DNA from: Atlantibacter sp. RC6
Lineage (GTDB): Bacteria; Pseudomonadota; Gammaproteobacteria; Enterobacterales; Enterobacteriaceae
NCBI RefSeq assembly: GCF_014193285.1
Contig: NZ_JACHZE010000001.1
Coordinates: 248,001-312,000 of the forward strand
Reading direction: 5' to 3'
DNA: 64,000 nt
The notes under the pieces were generated by a model that was not told where the DNA came from, did no database searches, and was given only the letters and a program-made list of their open reading frames with translations. Both the position numbers and the translations under genes were made by a program. Shown piece after piece: positions 43,550 to 51,407 of the stretch (position 1 is its first letter; the number at the start of each line of letters is the position of its first letter).

Positions 43550-43819
43550 TCAATGCGCGGTGATCTTCTCCAGCGGGTAACGCAATTCTTTGCTGTCACT
43601 ATTAATGGCTACTGTGCGTAGATGGCGGTTACAGATAAACCAAATCTCATTGCGATCGTTCGATAAAATGTAGAACGCATCTGACGACTCGGAAGCATTA
43701 AAGCAGCCAATGGCCCGGTAGGCGGTTTCCGCATTAAATCCGCTTTGCAGCGGGAACGGTCGCGGGCCATTCTCTAATTCCTGAATACGTACATACAACC
43801 CTTCTTCCATCCACATCAT
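43550..43819 (-). CDS. Small hypothetical protein (89 aa)
   Basis: An 89-residue soluble protein starting MMWMEEGLYVRIQEL at 43819, seven bases after AGGAG; an open frame extends to 43861. The composition is mixed (FNAETAYRAIGCFNAS, DAFYILSNDRNEIWFICNRHL) with no membrane segment or signal peptide. I do not recognise a family. Good ribosome site and protein-like composition support it as a real gene in an accessory stretch between yea and icd blocks. Confidence 0.7.
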   Translation of the reverse strand: MMWMEEGLYVRIQELENGPRPFPLQSGFNAETAYRAIGCFNASESSDAFYILSNDRNEIWFICNRHLRTVAINSDSKELRYPLEKITAH

Positions 43820-43998
43820 TTTTATTCTCCTGAGGACATCACCTGAAAAAAGTATAAGCACAGCCAGGAGAATTTTGCGGTGGGATGAAAAAAAGATATC
43901 TGGTTGTTGGTAAAGCCAAATTCAGGTTAAGGCAAGGCGATTAACAGCCAGGTTTACCAGGTGAACGGGAAGCGCAATGCCTTCCCGTGGGGAAACCT

Positions 43999-44241
43999 TT
44001 AAATGGCGATTTGCTGGAATTCATTCTCTTCGCAATGGGTGACATAACGTTGTAAATCATAAATCAGGCTTTTCGCCATGGAGGGCGTCATGGAAAAGAA
44101 CGGTGAATCAAAGGTTGTGGCATTCGGATTCCAGGACGAGGTGCAATAGCCAATTTTAAATACTAAAACGTTTTGATCCGATTTAGGCCCAACCTGCCAG
44201 CCAGTGACGGGAAACACAGGAAAATCATTATCGCTGTTCAT
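43999..44241 (-). CDS. BssS-like small protein
   Basis: An 80-residue protein whose core VTGWQVGPKSDQ, VLVFKIGYCTS and FFSMTPSMAKSLIYDL resembles the biofilm regulator BssS (YceP), which has GWDIS...LMLRLHY...LTTDVARQFI at the same places. AAGGG seven bases upstream favours the third of three consecutive ATGs (44241); starts at 44247 and 44283 are possible. It is probably a BssS-family paralogue of unknown role, not the E. coli BssS orthologue itself. Family assignment is by eye. Confidence 0.7.
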   Translation of the reverse strand: MNSDNDFPVFPVTGWQVGPKSDQNVLVFKIGYCTSSWNPNATTFDSPFFSMTPSMAKSLIYDLQRYVTHCEENEFQQIAI

Positions 44242-44590
44242 CATCATTCCCTTATGACTTGTGTGATTATCCGAGAATAGCACCCCTTATCGGCTCCCAC
44301 TAGTCAATCCTTAGCTAAATTTTTAATTAACAAACATGATTAGGATTAACCTGAAAGCCCGCTAAAAATATTCACTTAAACTAAATTTTTATAATCTGTT
44401 ACCTGAAGATATATTCAATAATTAATAAGGGGTTACACTAAAAATATATGGTATATATTTTTAATTAGATTTCACATAATCGCTTACAGGAATCATCACT
44501 CCGCTGAATTGAGATTATAGTGTTTGAGGGCTGCACGATTTTTACCGCCTTTTTCGCGCAGCCCTGGTGTTATTTACGTTTGCTCATCCA
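44242..44590. other. AT-rich intergenic region downstream of the polyuronate operon
   Basis: About 350 bp, strongly AT-rich in 44280-44510, holding the upstream region of the BssS-like gene. Near the end, AGGGCTGC (44527-44534) and GCAGCCCT (44558-44565) are perfect 8-bp arms around a 23-base loop, possibly the terminator structure of the lyase operon. No gene was recognised. Confidence 0.45.
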
Positions 44591-46528
44591 TCATGAAAGC
44601 AAAGGATATAACTGTGTCAGTTCGTCATTTACCCGCACGGTTAAGGTTTTTTTTTCAACCTTCAGCTTGATATCATTCTCCCCTGAGAGATCGGTAACCA
44701 CAATGTGGTTAACACGCTGCTCCCTGGAACGCATGATCAGGTATTCAATATCTGACGTAGAGGGATTATTGGGTCCTCTCCCAGGATAAAGCGTCGATGC
44801 CCCTGGCGAATAGCAATAAAGCGTAAACCCCTGAAAGGCAAACTTCGCAGCAGGTTCAGGAATGATTTCCTTCGCAGCCAGGACGTTTGGATGCAATACC
44901 TTGAGGTATTCTTCTTTCTTCAACGCTGACAGAAACTGCGCGTCCACCAGATAGGTGGTATCAACAATCTGACTGTATGGGTTGTCAACCGTAATGATAT
45001 CAACCAGCAGATCATCGGAAACAGTAATATGACGGCGGAATACCACATCTTTATAGGCTGAATCATCCCACTCTACCCGCGTTTTACTGTCCGGCAGCAC
45101 CGGCAGGCGCATCCAGTCTACTTCTGTTATCAGCTAGGTTTTATTGTTATCACTGATATATGACACCACGCGCGGGCACGCGGGCGGCTGATTTTTACCA
45201 TTAATACACAGGGTATTATGGGCAAACGAATTTTTATAATACCCATAATGCAGCGGTGCTCCGTAACCCGTGGTTCCCAGATCCGGAAATATAGCCCGGT
45301 TTTTATCAAATACCGTCAGCCCCAGATAATTGTAATGGTCGTGCTCACCACCATAAGGCGTATGTTTGACACACACGGCTCTTCCTGGTTTCGGTCTGAT
45401 AATGGTGAGCCCGGATTGCGGGCTATGCAGGTTTTGACATGGAGGACTAAGGGGATGATCAGGGAGTTCCTTCGCATAAAACAGCGCATCGATACTGTCA
45501 CGTTCATGTTGCTGATAAATATAGTTGAGCAACTGTCCGTAGCTTTTGTCCTGGTAATACCACCAGGCAAACTCATAGAGGTCTGTATGCGTCAGTCTTT
45601 CCTGCCCATTAACACAATCGTTAATTTTGGGAAGCGTCATGTCCGGCATCAGCATATTCAGGGGGGCACTCAGCATTCGCCGATAAAAGGGTTTATCCAG
45701 CAACGAATATTTAGTTCCGCCGGCGACTTTTTCAAAAGCAAAAAAGCCCTGCAACGCGTAGTAATGATAATGAAGCGAACCTTCAAACCAGAGGCCATCC
45801 GGCATAAGCGCGTGTTCCAACTGATACGCCAGGCCATATTTACTGTTTACGGCAAAATCCAGATAAGTCTCGTTCTCCAGCACTGCGCCAATAATCCCTA
45901 TCGCCGCACTAATTTTGACTTCATGGTTGTGGATCTGATGACATCGATGGTCCATCAAAAACGCTGCGCCGGTATGCAGCAGTCGTGACGTGATAAAATG
46001 TTCTTCCTCTGTCGTCAGATGGGCCTGAACAATATCGAAGCCACGAGCAAAATCGACGAAACAATTGGCTTCACATAATGTCTGCGCATTGGCCTTACCA
46101 GGACCATTGTAGGGAATACCGCCATGTTCCTCATAAAGAGGATAATAACGAGCATAACCCAGCAGGATTTCCCGCACTTTGTCCAGGTAACGGTCATCTT
46201 CCGTGAGTAGCCAAAGCACGCCCAGTTCATAGCACGCTTTTGCATTCAGGCCATTCAGCCAGCGCCACCAGGCGCCATCATAGGGTTCGCCGGAAAAGAC
46301 CGCCCCATCGACAGGACAAACATGTTTATGTGGGGAGTGACGGTCCCATTTCAGGCGTACGCTGTGATCCGGGCAGAAAAAATAATGGTTCCAGGTTGCG
46401 CATCCGGTCTCAGGAATTAACACCGGATGGTTAATGAGGTCATTATTACTGTCAATCAAGGTGTTAATTATGTCCCGCGTCACGCGCTGGCGGGCATTAA
46501 CAATCTGTAAAGGGGTAAACTGCTTCAT
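44591..46528 (-). pseudogene. Heparinase II/III-family (oligouronide) lyase interrupted by an in-frame amber codon
   Basis: One reading frame of 646 codons interrupted only by TAG at 45136-45134; no shift is needed to continue. Part one (464 codons, MKQFTPLQIVNARQ...) holds the alpha/alpha-toroid with QIHNHEVKISAAIG and EGSLHYHYYALQGF. Its end enters the beta-sheet domain (GEHDHYNYLGLTVF, SFAHNTLCING), whose remainder lies in part two (45133-44591). No signal peptide, so a cytoplasmic exolyase on imported unsaturated oligouronides is likely. GGAG precedes the start; it follows the alginate-lyase gene by 11 bases. The amber probably replaces a sense codon such as CAG. An ATG at 45112 could restart part two, but that fragment alone would lack the catalytic toroid. 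Confidence 0.85.
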
Positions 46529-46539
46529 TATTTACTCCA

Positions 46540-47766
46540 TTATTTTACCAGAACCGAACCGGGGATCAGCAGATTAATGTCCTGATTGTTGGTTTTGGTC
46601 AGCTTCGCCGCCGATTGCACAAAATCAACATCCTTATACGCTCTGGCTGCGGCCAGCACTGGCCCCGTAGCTTCAGATGGCTGATACTGAATTTCTTGAT
46701 GCATCCACTCAGTTTGAGGCTTACCTGTCTGCCCACTGACAAGAGCAAAAGCTTTTTTCATCGAATGCCCGTCCAGTTCGAAACCCCATGTATCTTTGTT
46801 AAGTTTTTCACCGTAGCGCCCCATTCTGGCGTAGGCGGCTAGCGCAAAATTGGTGTAGTGGAAAGAACGGGTACGTTCCGTTTCAGAAATAATTTCCCCG
46901 TTGCTGTTCACCTGTGAAGCCAGATGGCGAAGTTTAAAAATATCCATTTGTTTTCTGGCCTGCTCCTCCTGCCCGGTAAACAATGAAAAAGCGGTAACCT
47001 GCGCGTCATACCAGGCGCCATGATTGTTATACCAGTTGGATTCTTCAAACCCGTTGCGGCTGGTCAGCAGCCATTGCGTATAGTCGGCATACCATTTTTT
47101 ATAACCGGCCAGATCCTGTGCAGGGATAAGCCCGGAGGATTGCAGCAGCGCAATACTGTCGGCAACATCAATCAGGACGCGCGTATCGATGATCCCAATA
47201 CCACGGCCATCAATGGCGCCGGGGATTGCCTGAGCATAATTGAGGTTAGGATTCATTCGGGTTTCTTTGTCCAGAAACCAGGCTTTCAGCATCTGCTGCG
47301 CCTTTACAGCGTATTGCTTATCGCCGTTATAAAACCATGCCAGCGCCAGCGATCGAACATCATCAGAAAATTGCACCATGCGCTTACTGTCGGTTCCGTT
47401 CGTTTTGGCATCCGGATTGATCTGCCCGTCTTTACGAATGTATGGCATCCCGTTTTTGGTATCCGGATTCGGCCACCAGTACGGGCCAAAACTATAGTAA
47501 TCATGCTTATCCCCGGAGGCTGGCACCAGCGTCTTATCCGTTACCGAATACCTTGTGTGCGACAGCGCGGCATCAGCCTGTGCCGTCAGCGCCCGCCAGG
47601 CAGGCACATAACGGGGATCATGATGGGTAATCGCGCTTTTAATCACCCGCATCTGTGCACAGTCATACGTCAGGCACTGTGCTGATAAATCGGCTCCAAA
47701 CGCAGCGGCCTGAGCGCCGGGAATGGCGCCGATACACAGCGCCAGTGAAAAAATTTTTAGTTTCAT
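46540..47766 (-). CDS. Secreted alginate-lyase-family polysaccharide lyase
   Basis: A signal peptide (MKLKIFSLALCIGAIPGAQA) precedes a ~388-residue alpha-helical barrel of the alginate_lyase type. Family blocks: HDYYSFGPYWWPNPDTKNG, DGQINPDAKTNGTDSKRM, SNWYNNHGAWYDAQV (the Asn-His pair of the active site) and ERTRSFHYTNFALAAYARMG (Arg/Tyr). It should cut polyuronates to oligosaccharides in the periplasm. Start ATG 47766 follows AAGGATATCAG; the frame is open to 47811. It lies ten bases after the KdgM-type porin gene. True substrate (alginate or another uronide) cannot be read. Confidence 0.9.
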   Translation of the reverse strand: MKLKIFSLALCIGAIPGAQAAAFGADLSAQCLTYDCAQMRVIKSAITHHDPRYVPAWRALTAQADAALSHTRYSVTDKTLVPASGDKHDYYSFGPYWWPNPDTKNGMPYIRKDGQINPDAKTNGTDSKRMVQFSDDVRSLALAWFYNGDKQYAVKAQQMLKAWFLDKETRMNPNLNYAQAIPGAIDGRGIGIIDTRVLIDVADSIALLQSSGLIPAQDLAGYKKWYADYTQWLLTSRNGFEESNWYNNHGAWYDAQVTAFSLFTGQEEQARKQMDIFKLRHLASQVNSNGEIISETERTRSFHYTNFALAAYARMGRYGEKLNKDTWGFELDGHSMKKAFALVSGQTGKPQTEWMHQEIQYQPSEATGPVLAAARAYKDVDFVQSAAKLTKTNNQDINLLIPGSVLVK

Positions 47767-47776
47767 TCTGATATCC

Positions 47777-48481
47777 TTATCCGAGATTATCGAGATTGAT
47801 GGACAGACCAATACGGAAGCGATTTTCAGTCAGCCCCGATTCACCGTTATATTTCCCCTGCTGCTCCATGTAGTCCCATTCAACATAAGGCTGCCAGGTT
47901 TTGTTGTGCTTATAGCGAATAACCAGATCGTTCTCCCAGCTATTTTGTTTCCCGTTGTTGAAGTGGAAGTCATTCACGTAACGATAAAACACAGGGTTAT
48001 TCTGAATATCCCAGTCTTTATTTTGCCAGCCGAGATAGAGGTCAATACGTTCCTGAGAACCTTTATGATTTTCCCCATTTAAGTCGACAGAATCATACTG
48101 GTTCCAGTCATAGCGAAAGCGGATTGCCGAATACCAGGCCTGTGTCATCTTCCAACCAAATTTAACGTATGGCCGGAATTGCGCGCCTTCTTTACCCCAG
48201 TGGTACATCATGCCTGGCTGGGCATAAAGCGAGCTGTTCAGGTGATATTTGTAATTACCTTCGAGTTCGTTATAGTCCGTGGTGGACTGGTCGAAATTTT
48301 CACTCCCTTGTTTATTGTCCGTTTCCATACTTAACCAGAACGCGCCGACCGTCTGGCTTATTTTGAAACGCGACTCGTAGGTTTTACTGGCTTCTTTATA
48401 ACCGCCGCGCATGTCAAAAGTGACTGCATGGCATAACCCAGGCGCGCAACACATCGCCAGCAATAAAGCTGTTTTTTTCAT
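47777..48481 (-). CDS. KdgM-family oligouronide-specific porin
   Basis: A 234-residue outer-membrane barrel: signal peptide MKKTALLLAMCCAPGLCHA, then repeated amphipathic strands such as VTFDMRGGYKEASKTYESR, YNELEGNYKYHL, RYDWNQYDSVD, WQPYVEWDYMEQQ and ENRFRIGLSI. KdgM-type porins (KdgM, NanC, OmpL) admit acidic oligosaccharides such as oligogalacturonate. Its position between the permease and lyase genes supports uptake of oligouronides. It does not end in the usual Phe but in NLDNLG. Confidence 0.9.
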   Translation of the reverse strand: MKKTALLLAMCCAPGLCHAVTFDMRGGYKEASKTYESRFKISQTVGAFWLSMETDNKQGSENFDQSTTDYNELEGNYKYHLNSSLYAQPGMMYHWGKEGAQFRPYVKFGWKMTQAWYSAIRFRYDWNQYDSVDLNGENHKGSQERIDLYLGWQNKDWDIQNNPVFYRYVNDFHFNNGKQNSWENDLVIRYKHNKTWQPYVEWDYMEQQGKYNGESGLTENRFRIGLSINLDNLG

Positions 48482-48510
48482 AAAATAATATCCTTTCCTG
48501 AAAGAGAGAA

Positions 48511-49767
48511 TTAAGCCGTCACTGGCTGGTTGTTTTTATCCGGTGATTTAATTAATGCCCACAAAAACAGCGCGCCAATCAGGTCAAATACGCCCAGACC
48601 CACAAAAAAGGAGTTGTAACCCATCACGGTCACCATTGAGCCCAGGAACATACTGAAGAAGAAATTACCCATGCTGCCGGAAAAACCCGCAAACCCGGTT
48701 GCCGTCCCCACTTTCTCTTTGGGGAACAGATCAGAGGACATGCTGATAACGGTGATCGACAGACATTGATGCGCAAAACCGGCCACACAAAACAGCGTCA
48801 GTGCAACATAGACATTTGTCACAAAGCCGACCCCCGCCATCGACAACATCAGGATAGCGGCAAAGCTGAACGTGATACGTTTGGCATTCAGCGTGCAAAC
48901 GCCACGGCTGACCAGAAAGCGGGACAGGAACCCGGCGAAGACGCAGCCGAAATCAGCCGTCAGGAATGGCAACCATGCGAACATAGCAATATGCGCCATA
49001 TCCATATGACGAACGGTAACCAGGTAAAGCGGCATCCAGTAATGGAGTGTTCCCCAGGCCGGATCTGCCATAAAACGCGGCAGAGAAATCGCCCACAAAT
49101 TGCAATCTTTGATAATGGATGCCAGAGAGGCTTTTTCCTTTACCACCTGAATCTGATCGGCCAGCACAGCGGAATGTTCTGACTTAACATACATACTGTG
49201 CTGTTCAGGGGCGCGGTAGAACAGAAACCACACTACAGCCCAGATAAGGCCAATCGCCCCGGTAACCACAAACGACATTTCCCAGTTGTAGTAGGTGATT
49301 GCCCAGACGACCAGCGGAGGAGCCAGCATTGCGCCCACTGAGGTACCCAGGCTGTAGACACCGCATGCAAGCCCCCGTTCTTTGGCGGGAAACCACTCTG
49401 CGGTCACTTTCATCCCGGCCGGGTTAAACGCGGCTTCCGTTACCCCCAGACCCCCACGCAACCAGGCCATCGGCAACCAGCTGCTGCACAGCGCGGTCAG
49501 CATATTAAAAAGGGACCAGAGTGCCGCCAGCAGGGAAAAACTAAGGCGAAGTCCCAGCTTATCAATAATAAATCCGCAGGCGATCCCGCCGATTGCGTAG
49601 GTGAAAGGAAATACCGCAACAATCCAGCCATATTGCTCACTGGATAAACCCAACGTTTTCATCATTTCTGGCGCGGCGACGCCAAGCGTGCTTCTTGCCA
49701 GATAATTAGTAATAGTCCCTAACATCACCAAAATGATGATGTACCATCTTAAATTTTTAATCTTCAT
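48511..49767 (-). CDS. MFS permease of the anion:cation symporter (hexuronate/galactonate) type
   Basis: A 12-helix inner-membrane carrier resembling ExuT, GarP and DgoT: NYLARSTLGVAAPEMMK near the N-terminus, WLRGGLGVTEAAFNPAGMK, EWFPAKERGLACGVY and SLGTSVGAMLAPPLV are the family signatures. It should import acidic mono- or oligosaccharides with H+. Start ATG 49767 (MKIKNLRWY) follows GAGAG; an in-frame ATG at 49779 is less well spaced. It is the first gene of the leftward operon permease-porin-lyase-lyase. Confidence 0.9.
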   Translation of the reverse strand: MKIKNLRWYIIILVMLGTITNYLARSTLGVAAPEMMKTLGLSSEQYGWIVAVFPFTYAIGGIACGFIIDKLGLRLSFSLLAALWSLFNMLTALCSSWLPMAWLRGGLGVTEAAFNPAGMKVTAEWFPAKERGLACGVYSLGTSVGAMLAPPLVVWAITYYNWEMSFVVTGAIGLIWAVVWFLFYRAPEQHSMYVKSEHSAVLADQIQVVKEKASLASIIKDCNLWAISLPRFMADPAWGTLHYWMPLYLVTVRHMDMAHIAMFAWLPFLTADFGCVFAGFLSRFLVSRGVCTLNAKRITFSFAAILMLSMAGVGFVTNVYVALTLFCVAGFAHQCLSITVISMSSDLFPKEKVGTATGFAGFSGSMGNFFFSMFLGSMVTVMGYNSFFVGLGVFDLIGALFLWALIKSPDKNNQPVTA

Positions 49768-49819
49768 AGATGCTCTCATATGACAGGAAAAATTTCGTCA
49801 GGGCATTACGCATGAGGTG

Positions 49820-49875
49820 CTATCAATATTCATAAATAAATATTCATTAATAAATATTCATAAATCGATATCCAT
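49820..49875. repeat. Four 14-bp direct repeats upstream of the polyuronate operon
   Basis: On the plus strand, units CTATCAATATTCAT, AAATAAATATTCAT, TAATAAATATTCAT and AAATCGATATCCAT are contiguous (49820-49833, 49834-49847, 49848-49861, 49862-49875). They start 53 bp upstream of the permease ATG, where promoter and activator sites are expected. The role is unknown; a regulator-binding array is the simplest inference. Confidence 0.7.
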
Positions 49876-50371
49876 TGCGCAACGCGCCGCCTTTCTCATA
49901 CAAAAAACAAAGAGATATTTCATGGAGTGAGTCGTTACAATTCATCATAATGAAGCTATGATCAGCCAGGGTATTACCCTCTTCATTACCATTGAACAAC
50001 TATTTCACAAACACCTCCCTGCACTTGCCATTTAAATCAAGCGTTCGTAACACGTGCTGAATAAACCAATAAAATACTAACCATCCAGGTTTTCCTTTTT
50101 GTGACGAGCAAAGCAAAAACAATATTTCAAAAATAACAAAACAATATATTGATAAAATAAAAGTCAGTAAAATTGACAGCGTAAATGTTTTTATAAAAAC
50201 ATTCATAAAATGAATTAGCGCACATACTGCAGCTGGAAAGGAGATCGACGCTGTATTCTTGCCAGACGGGACTTTTCATCGGCACCACTGCCGGTTCAGG
50301 GAAAATGTCTCATAATGGAATTCCGTTTCTGAATCGAGCAGGATTTCGGGTGAGAATCATTGCAGGCGGTC
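49876..50371. other. AT-rich intergenic stretch without a recognised gene
   Basis: About 500 bp between the permease promoter and the SOS-regulated gene. An open frame of 68 codons (50206-50000, minus) encodes a hydrophobic peptide without a clear ribosome site and is not called. The stretch may contain remnants of acquired DNA. Nothing else was recognised. Confidence 0.4.
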
Positions 50372-50391
50372 ACCTGTTGTCACCAACAGGT
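50372..50391. promoter_or_regulatory. Second (upstream) LexA-box-like palindrome
   Basis: ACCTGT-TGTCACCA-ACAGGT fits CTGT-N8-ACAG, with perfect outer 8-bp arms ACCTGTTG/CAACAGGT. It lies 33 bp (about three helical turns) centre to centre from the stronger LexA box. The spacer is GC-richer than the AT-rich optimum, so binding would be weaker. It could also be only a hairpin. Confidence 0.5.
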
Positions 50392-50404
50392 TTAACAGTT
50401 AACA

Positions 50405-50424
50405 TACTGTACAAACACACAGTA
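50405..50424. promoter_or_regulatory. LexA (SOS) box upstream of the DinI-like gene
   Basis: TACTGT-ACAAACAC-ACAGTA matches the LexA consensus TACTGT-N8-ACAGTA at every conserved position. It ends 14 bp before the start codon of the DinI-like gene, so LexA would block transcription directly. Confidence 0.92.
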
Positions 50425-50438
50425 ATTCAGAGGTAGTT

Positions 50439-50678
50439 ATGTTCGTCGAACTGGTTTACGACAAGCGCAACGTGGCGGGCTTACCTGGCGCGAGAGAGAT
50501 CATCCTTGAAGAGTTGACGCGGCGCGTACACAAAATTTTTCCCGACGCGGAAGTCAGAGTTAAACCGATGCAGGCCAATGGGCTTAACAGCGACGCCAGC
50601 AAAAACGATCGCGAGAAGCTAAACCGTATGCTGGAAGAGATGTTTGACGAATCGGACATGTGGCTGGTGGCGGAGTAG
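50439..50678 (+). CDS. DinI-family SOS protein (MsgA-like)
   Basis: A 79-residue protein of the DinI family, whose E. coli founder binds RecA filaments and modulates SOS and UmuD processing. The N-terminal strand MFVELVYDKRNVAGLPGA, the helix ILEELTRRVHKIFPDAEV and the acidic C-terminal helix LEEMFDESDMWLVAE follow the DinI pattern. It looks closest to Salmonella MsgA, which also lies near icd; this link is from memory. AGAGG precedes the ATG, and two LexA boxes lie just upstream. Confidence 0.88.
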   Translation: MFVELVYDKRNVAGLPGAREIILEELTRRVHKIFPDAEVRVKPMQANGLNSDASKNDREKLNRMLEEMFDESDMWLVAE

Positions 50679-50690
50679 TCACGCCGTGAA

Positions 50691-50727
50691 GCGGGTTTGC
50701 GGAACAGTAACCGTAGCGCAGACCCGC
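50691..50727 (+). terminator. Hairpin after the DinI-like gene
   Basis: GCGGGTTTGCG (50691-50701) pairs with CGCAGACCCGC (50717-50727) with one T-G wobble and a 15-base loop. No T-run follows. It lies between convergent genes. Confidence 0.4.
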
Positions 50728-50756
50728 CGGGTATTGACGTAATAGAGAAATTTACT

Positions 50757-51008
50757 TTACGTAAAAAATAAATACGCCAGCAGGGCAAGCAAAGAAAAGA
50801 GTATCGGACCGGTGGTAAAGGCCCACAGGTTTTTCTCCTGTTCGGCGCGAATATCATGAAAGCGTGCTAACGCGGCTTGTGAGGTTGCCGCCTCTACTTC
50901 CTCAAATTCTTTTTGATACCCCTGTTTCAGCCATTGTTCGTGAATTAACGCGCCTTTCTCCACGGCAATCACGTTGCCCGCTTTTGAATAGAAGAAATAA
51001 ATCGCCAT
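50757..51008 (-). CDS. Small membrane-anchored hypothetical protein (83 aa)
   Basis: A soluble N-terminal region (MAIYFFYSKAGNVIAVEKGAL, in part) with a Glu/Ala-rich helix (FEEVEAATSQAALARFHDI) is followed by one C-terminal membrane helix (GPILFSLLALLAYLFF), a tail-anchored layout. AAGGAG nine bases upstream supports ATG 51008; the frame is open to 51038. I do not recognise a family. It lies in the accessory stretch next to icd. Confidence 0.7.
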   Translation of the reverse strand: MAIYFFYSKAGNVIAVEKGALIHEQWLKQGYQKEFEEVEAATSQAALARFHDIRAEQEKNLWAFTTGPILFSLLALLAYLFFT

Positions 51009-51093
51009 AGCCAACAACTCCTTAGGGGGTATCCCCACTACTCTACCCCGACGCTATGATGACTCTCAATGAGAAATAACCCGGGCGGTTGGC

Positions 51094-51357
51094 ATGAATC
51101 ACATCACGCAAGAACGATTAACGGCGCTGGCGGCAGGAGATACCGCGCTTTCGAACGAGTGCGCCTGCATCGCGCAAGAACTGTTGCAGGCCAGGCGACA
51201 GATAGCCATGCTGGCAGAGCAGTTAACGGCGCAGATCCGTTTGCCGGTATGCAGCGCCAGCCCGGTATGTGAAATCGAAGCGGGCTATGCGGCTGGCGTG
51301 AATGACTGCAAAGAAGCCATTCGCCGGGCAGGTTATCCGATTGAAGACGATGAATAA
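51094..51357 (+). CDS. Small hypothetical protein with a phage Ea22-like N-terminus
   Basis: An 87-residue soluble protein. MNHITQERLTALAAGDTAL and IAQELLQARRQIAMLAEQL resemble the N-terminal helices of Ea22/Ead-type lambdoid phage proteins, and the C-terminal CEIEAGYAAGVNDCKEAIR is helical with two Cys. icd is a known attachment site for lambdoid phages (e14, P21), so a prophage remnant is plausible, but no integrase or att duplication was found. The ribosome site is weak. Confidence 0.55.
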   Translation: MNHITQERLTALAAGDTALSNECACIAQELLQARRQIAMLAEQLTAQIRLPVCSASPVCEIEAGYAAGVNDCKEAIRRAGYPIEDDE

Positions 51358-51386
51358 AAAAAACGGGAGCACTCAGGCTCCCGTTT
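51350..51386 (-). terminator. Rho-independent terminator of icd
   Basis: AAACGGGAGC (51361-51370) and GCTCCCGTTT (51377-51386) form a 10-bp stem with a six-base loop. On the minus strand it runs into a long T-tract (the A-run at 51353-51363), as expected for the end of icd. Confidence 0.88.
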
Positions 51387-51407
51387 ATTGGCATCAGTTT
51401 ACGCTGA

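Noticed and set aside
44591-45112. Independent 173-codon gene starting at 45112
   Set aside because: It continues the lyase frame exactly through the TAG with domain continuity; treated as the second half of one interrupted gene.
50000-50206. 68-codon hydrophobic open frame on the minus strand
   Set aside because: AT-rich DNA readily gives Leu/Ile/Phe-rich frames; no clear ribosome site, no recognisable family.
51094-51407. Intact e14/P21-type prophage next to icd
   Set aside because: Only one small phage-like gene is present; no integrase, repressor or duplicated icd end was seen.
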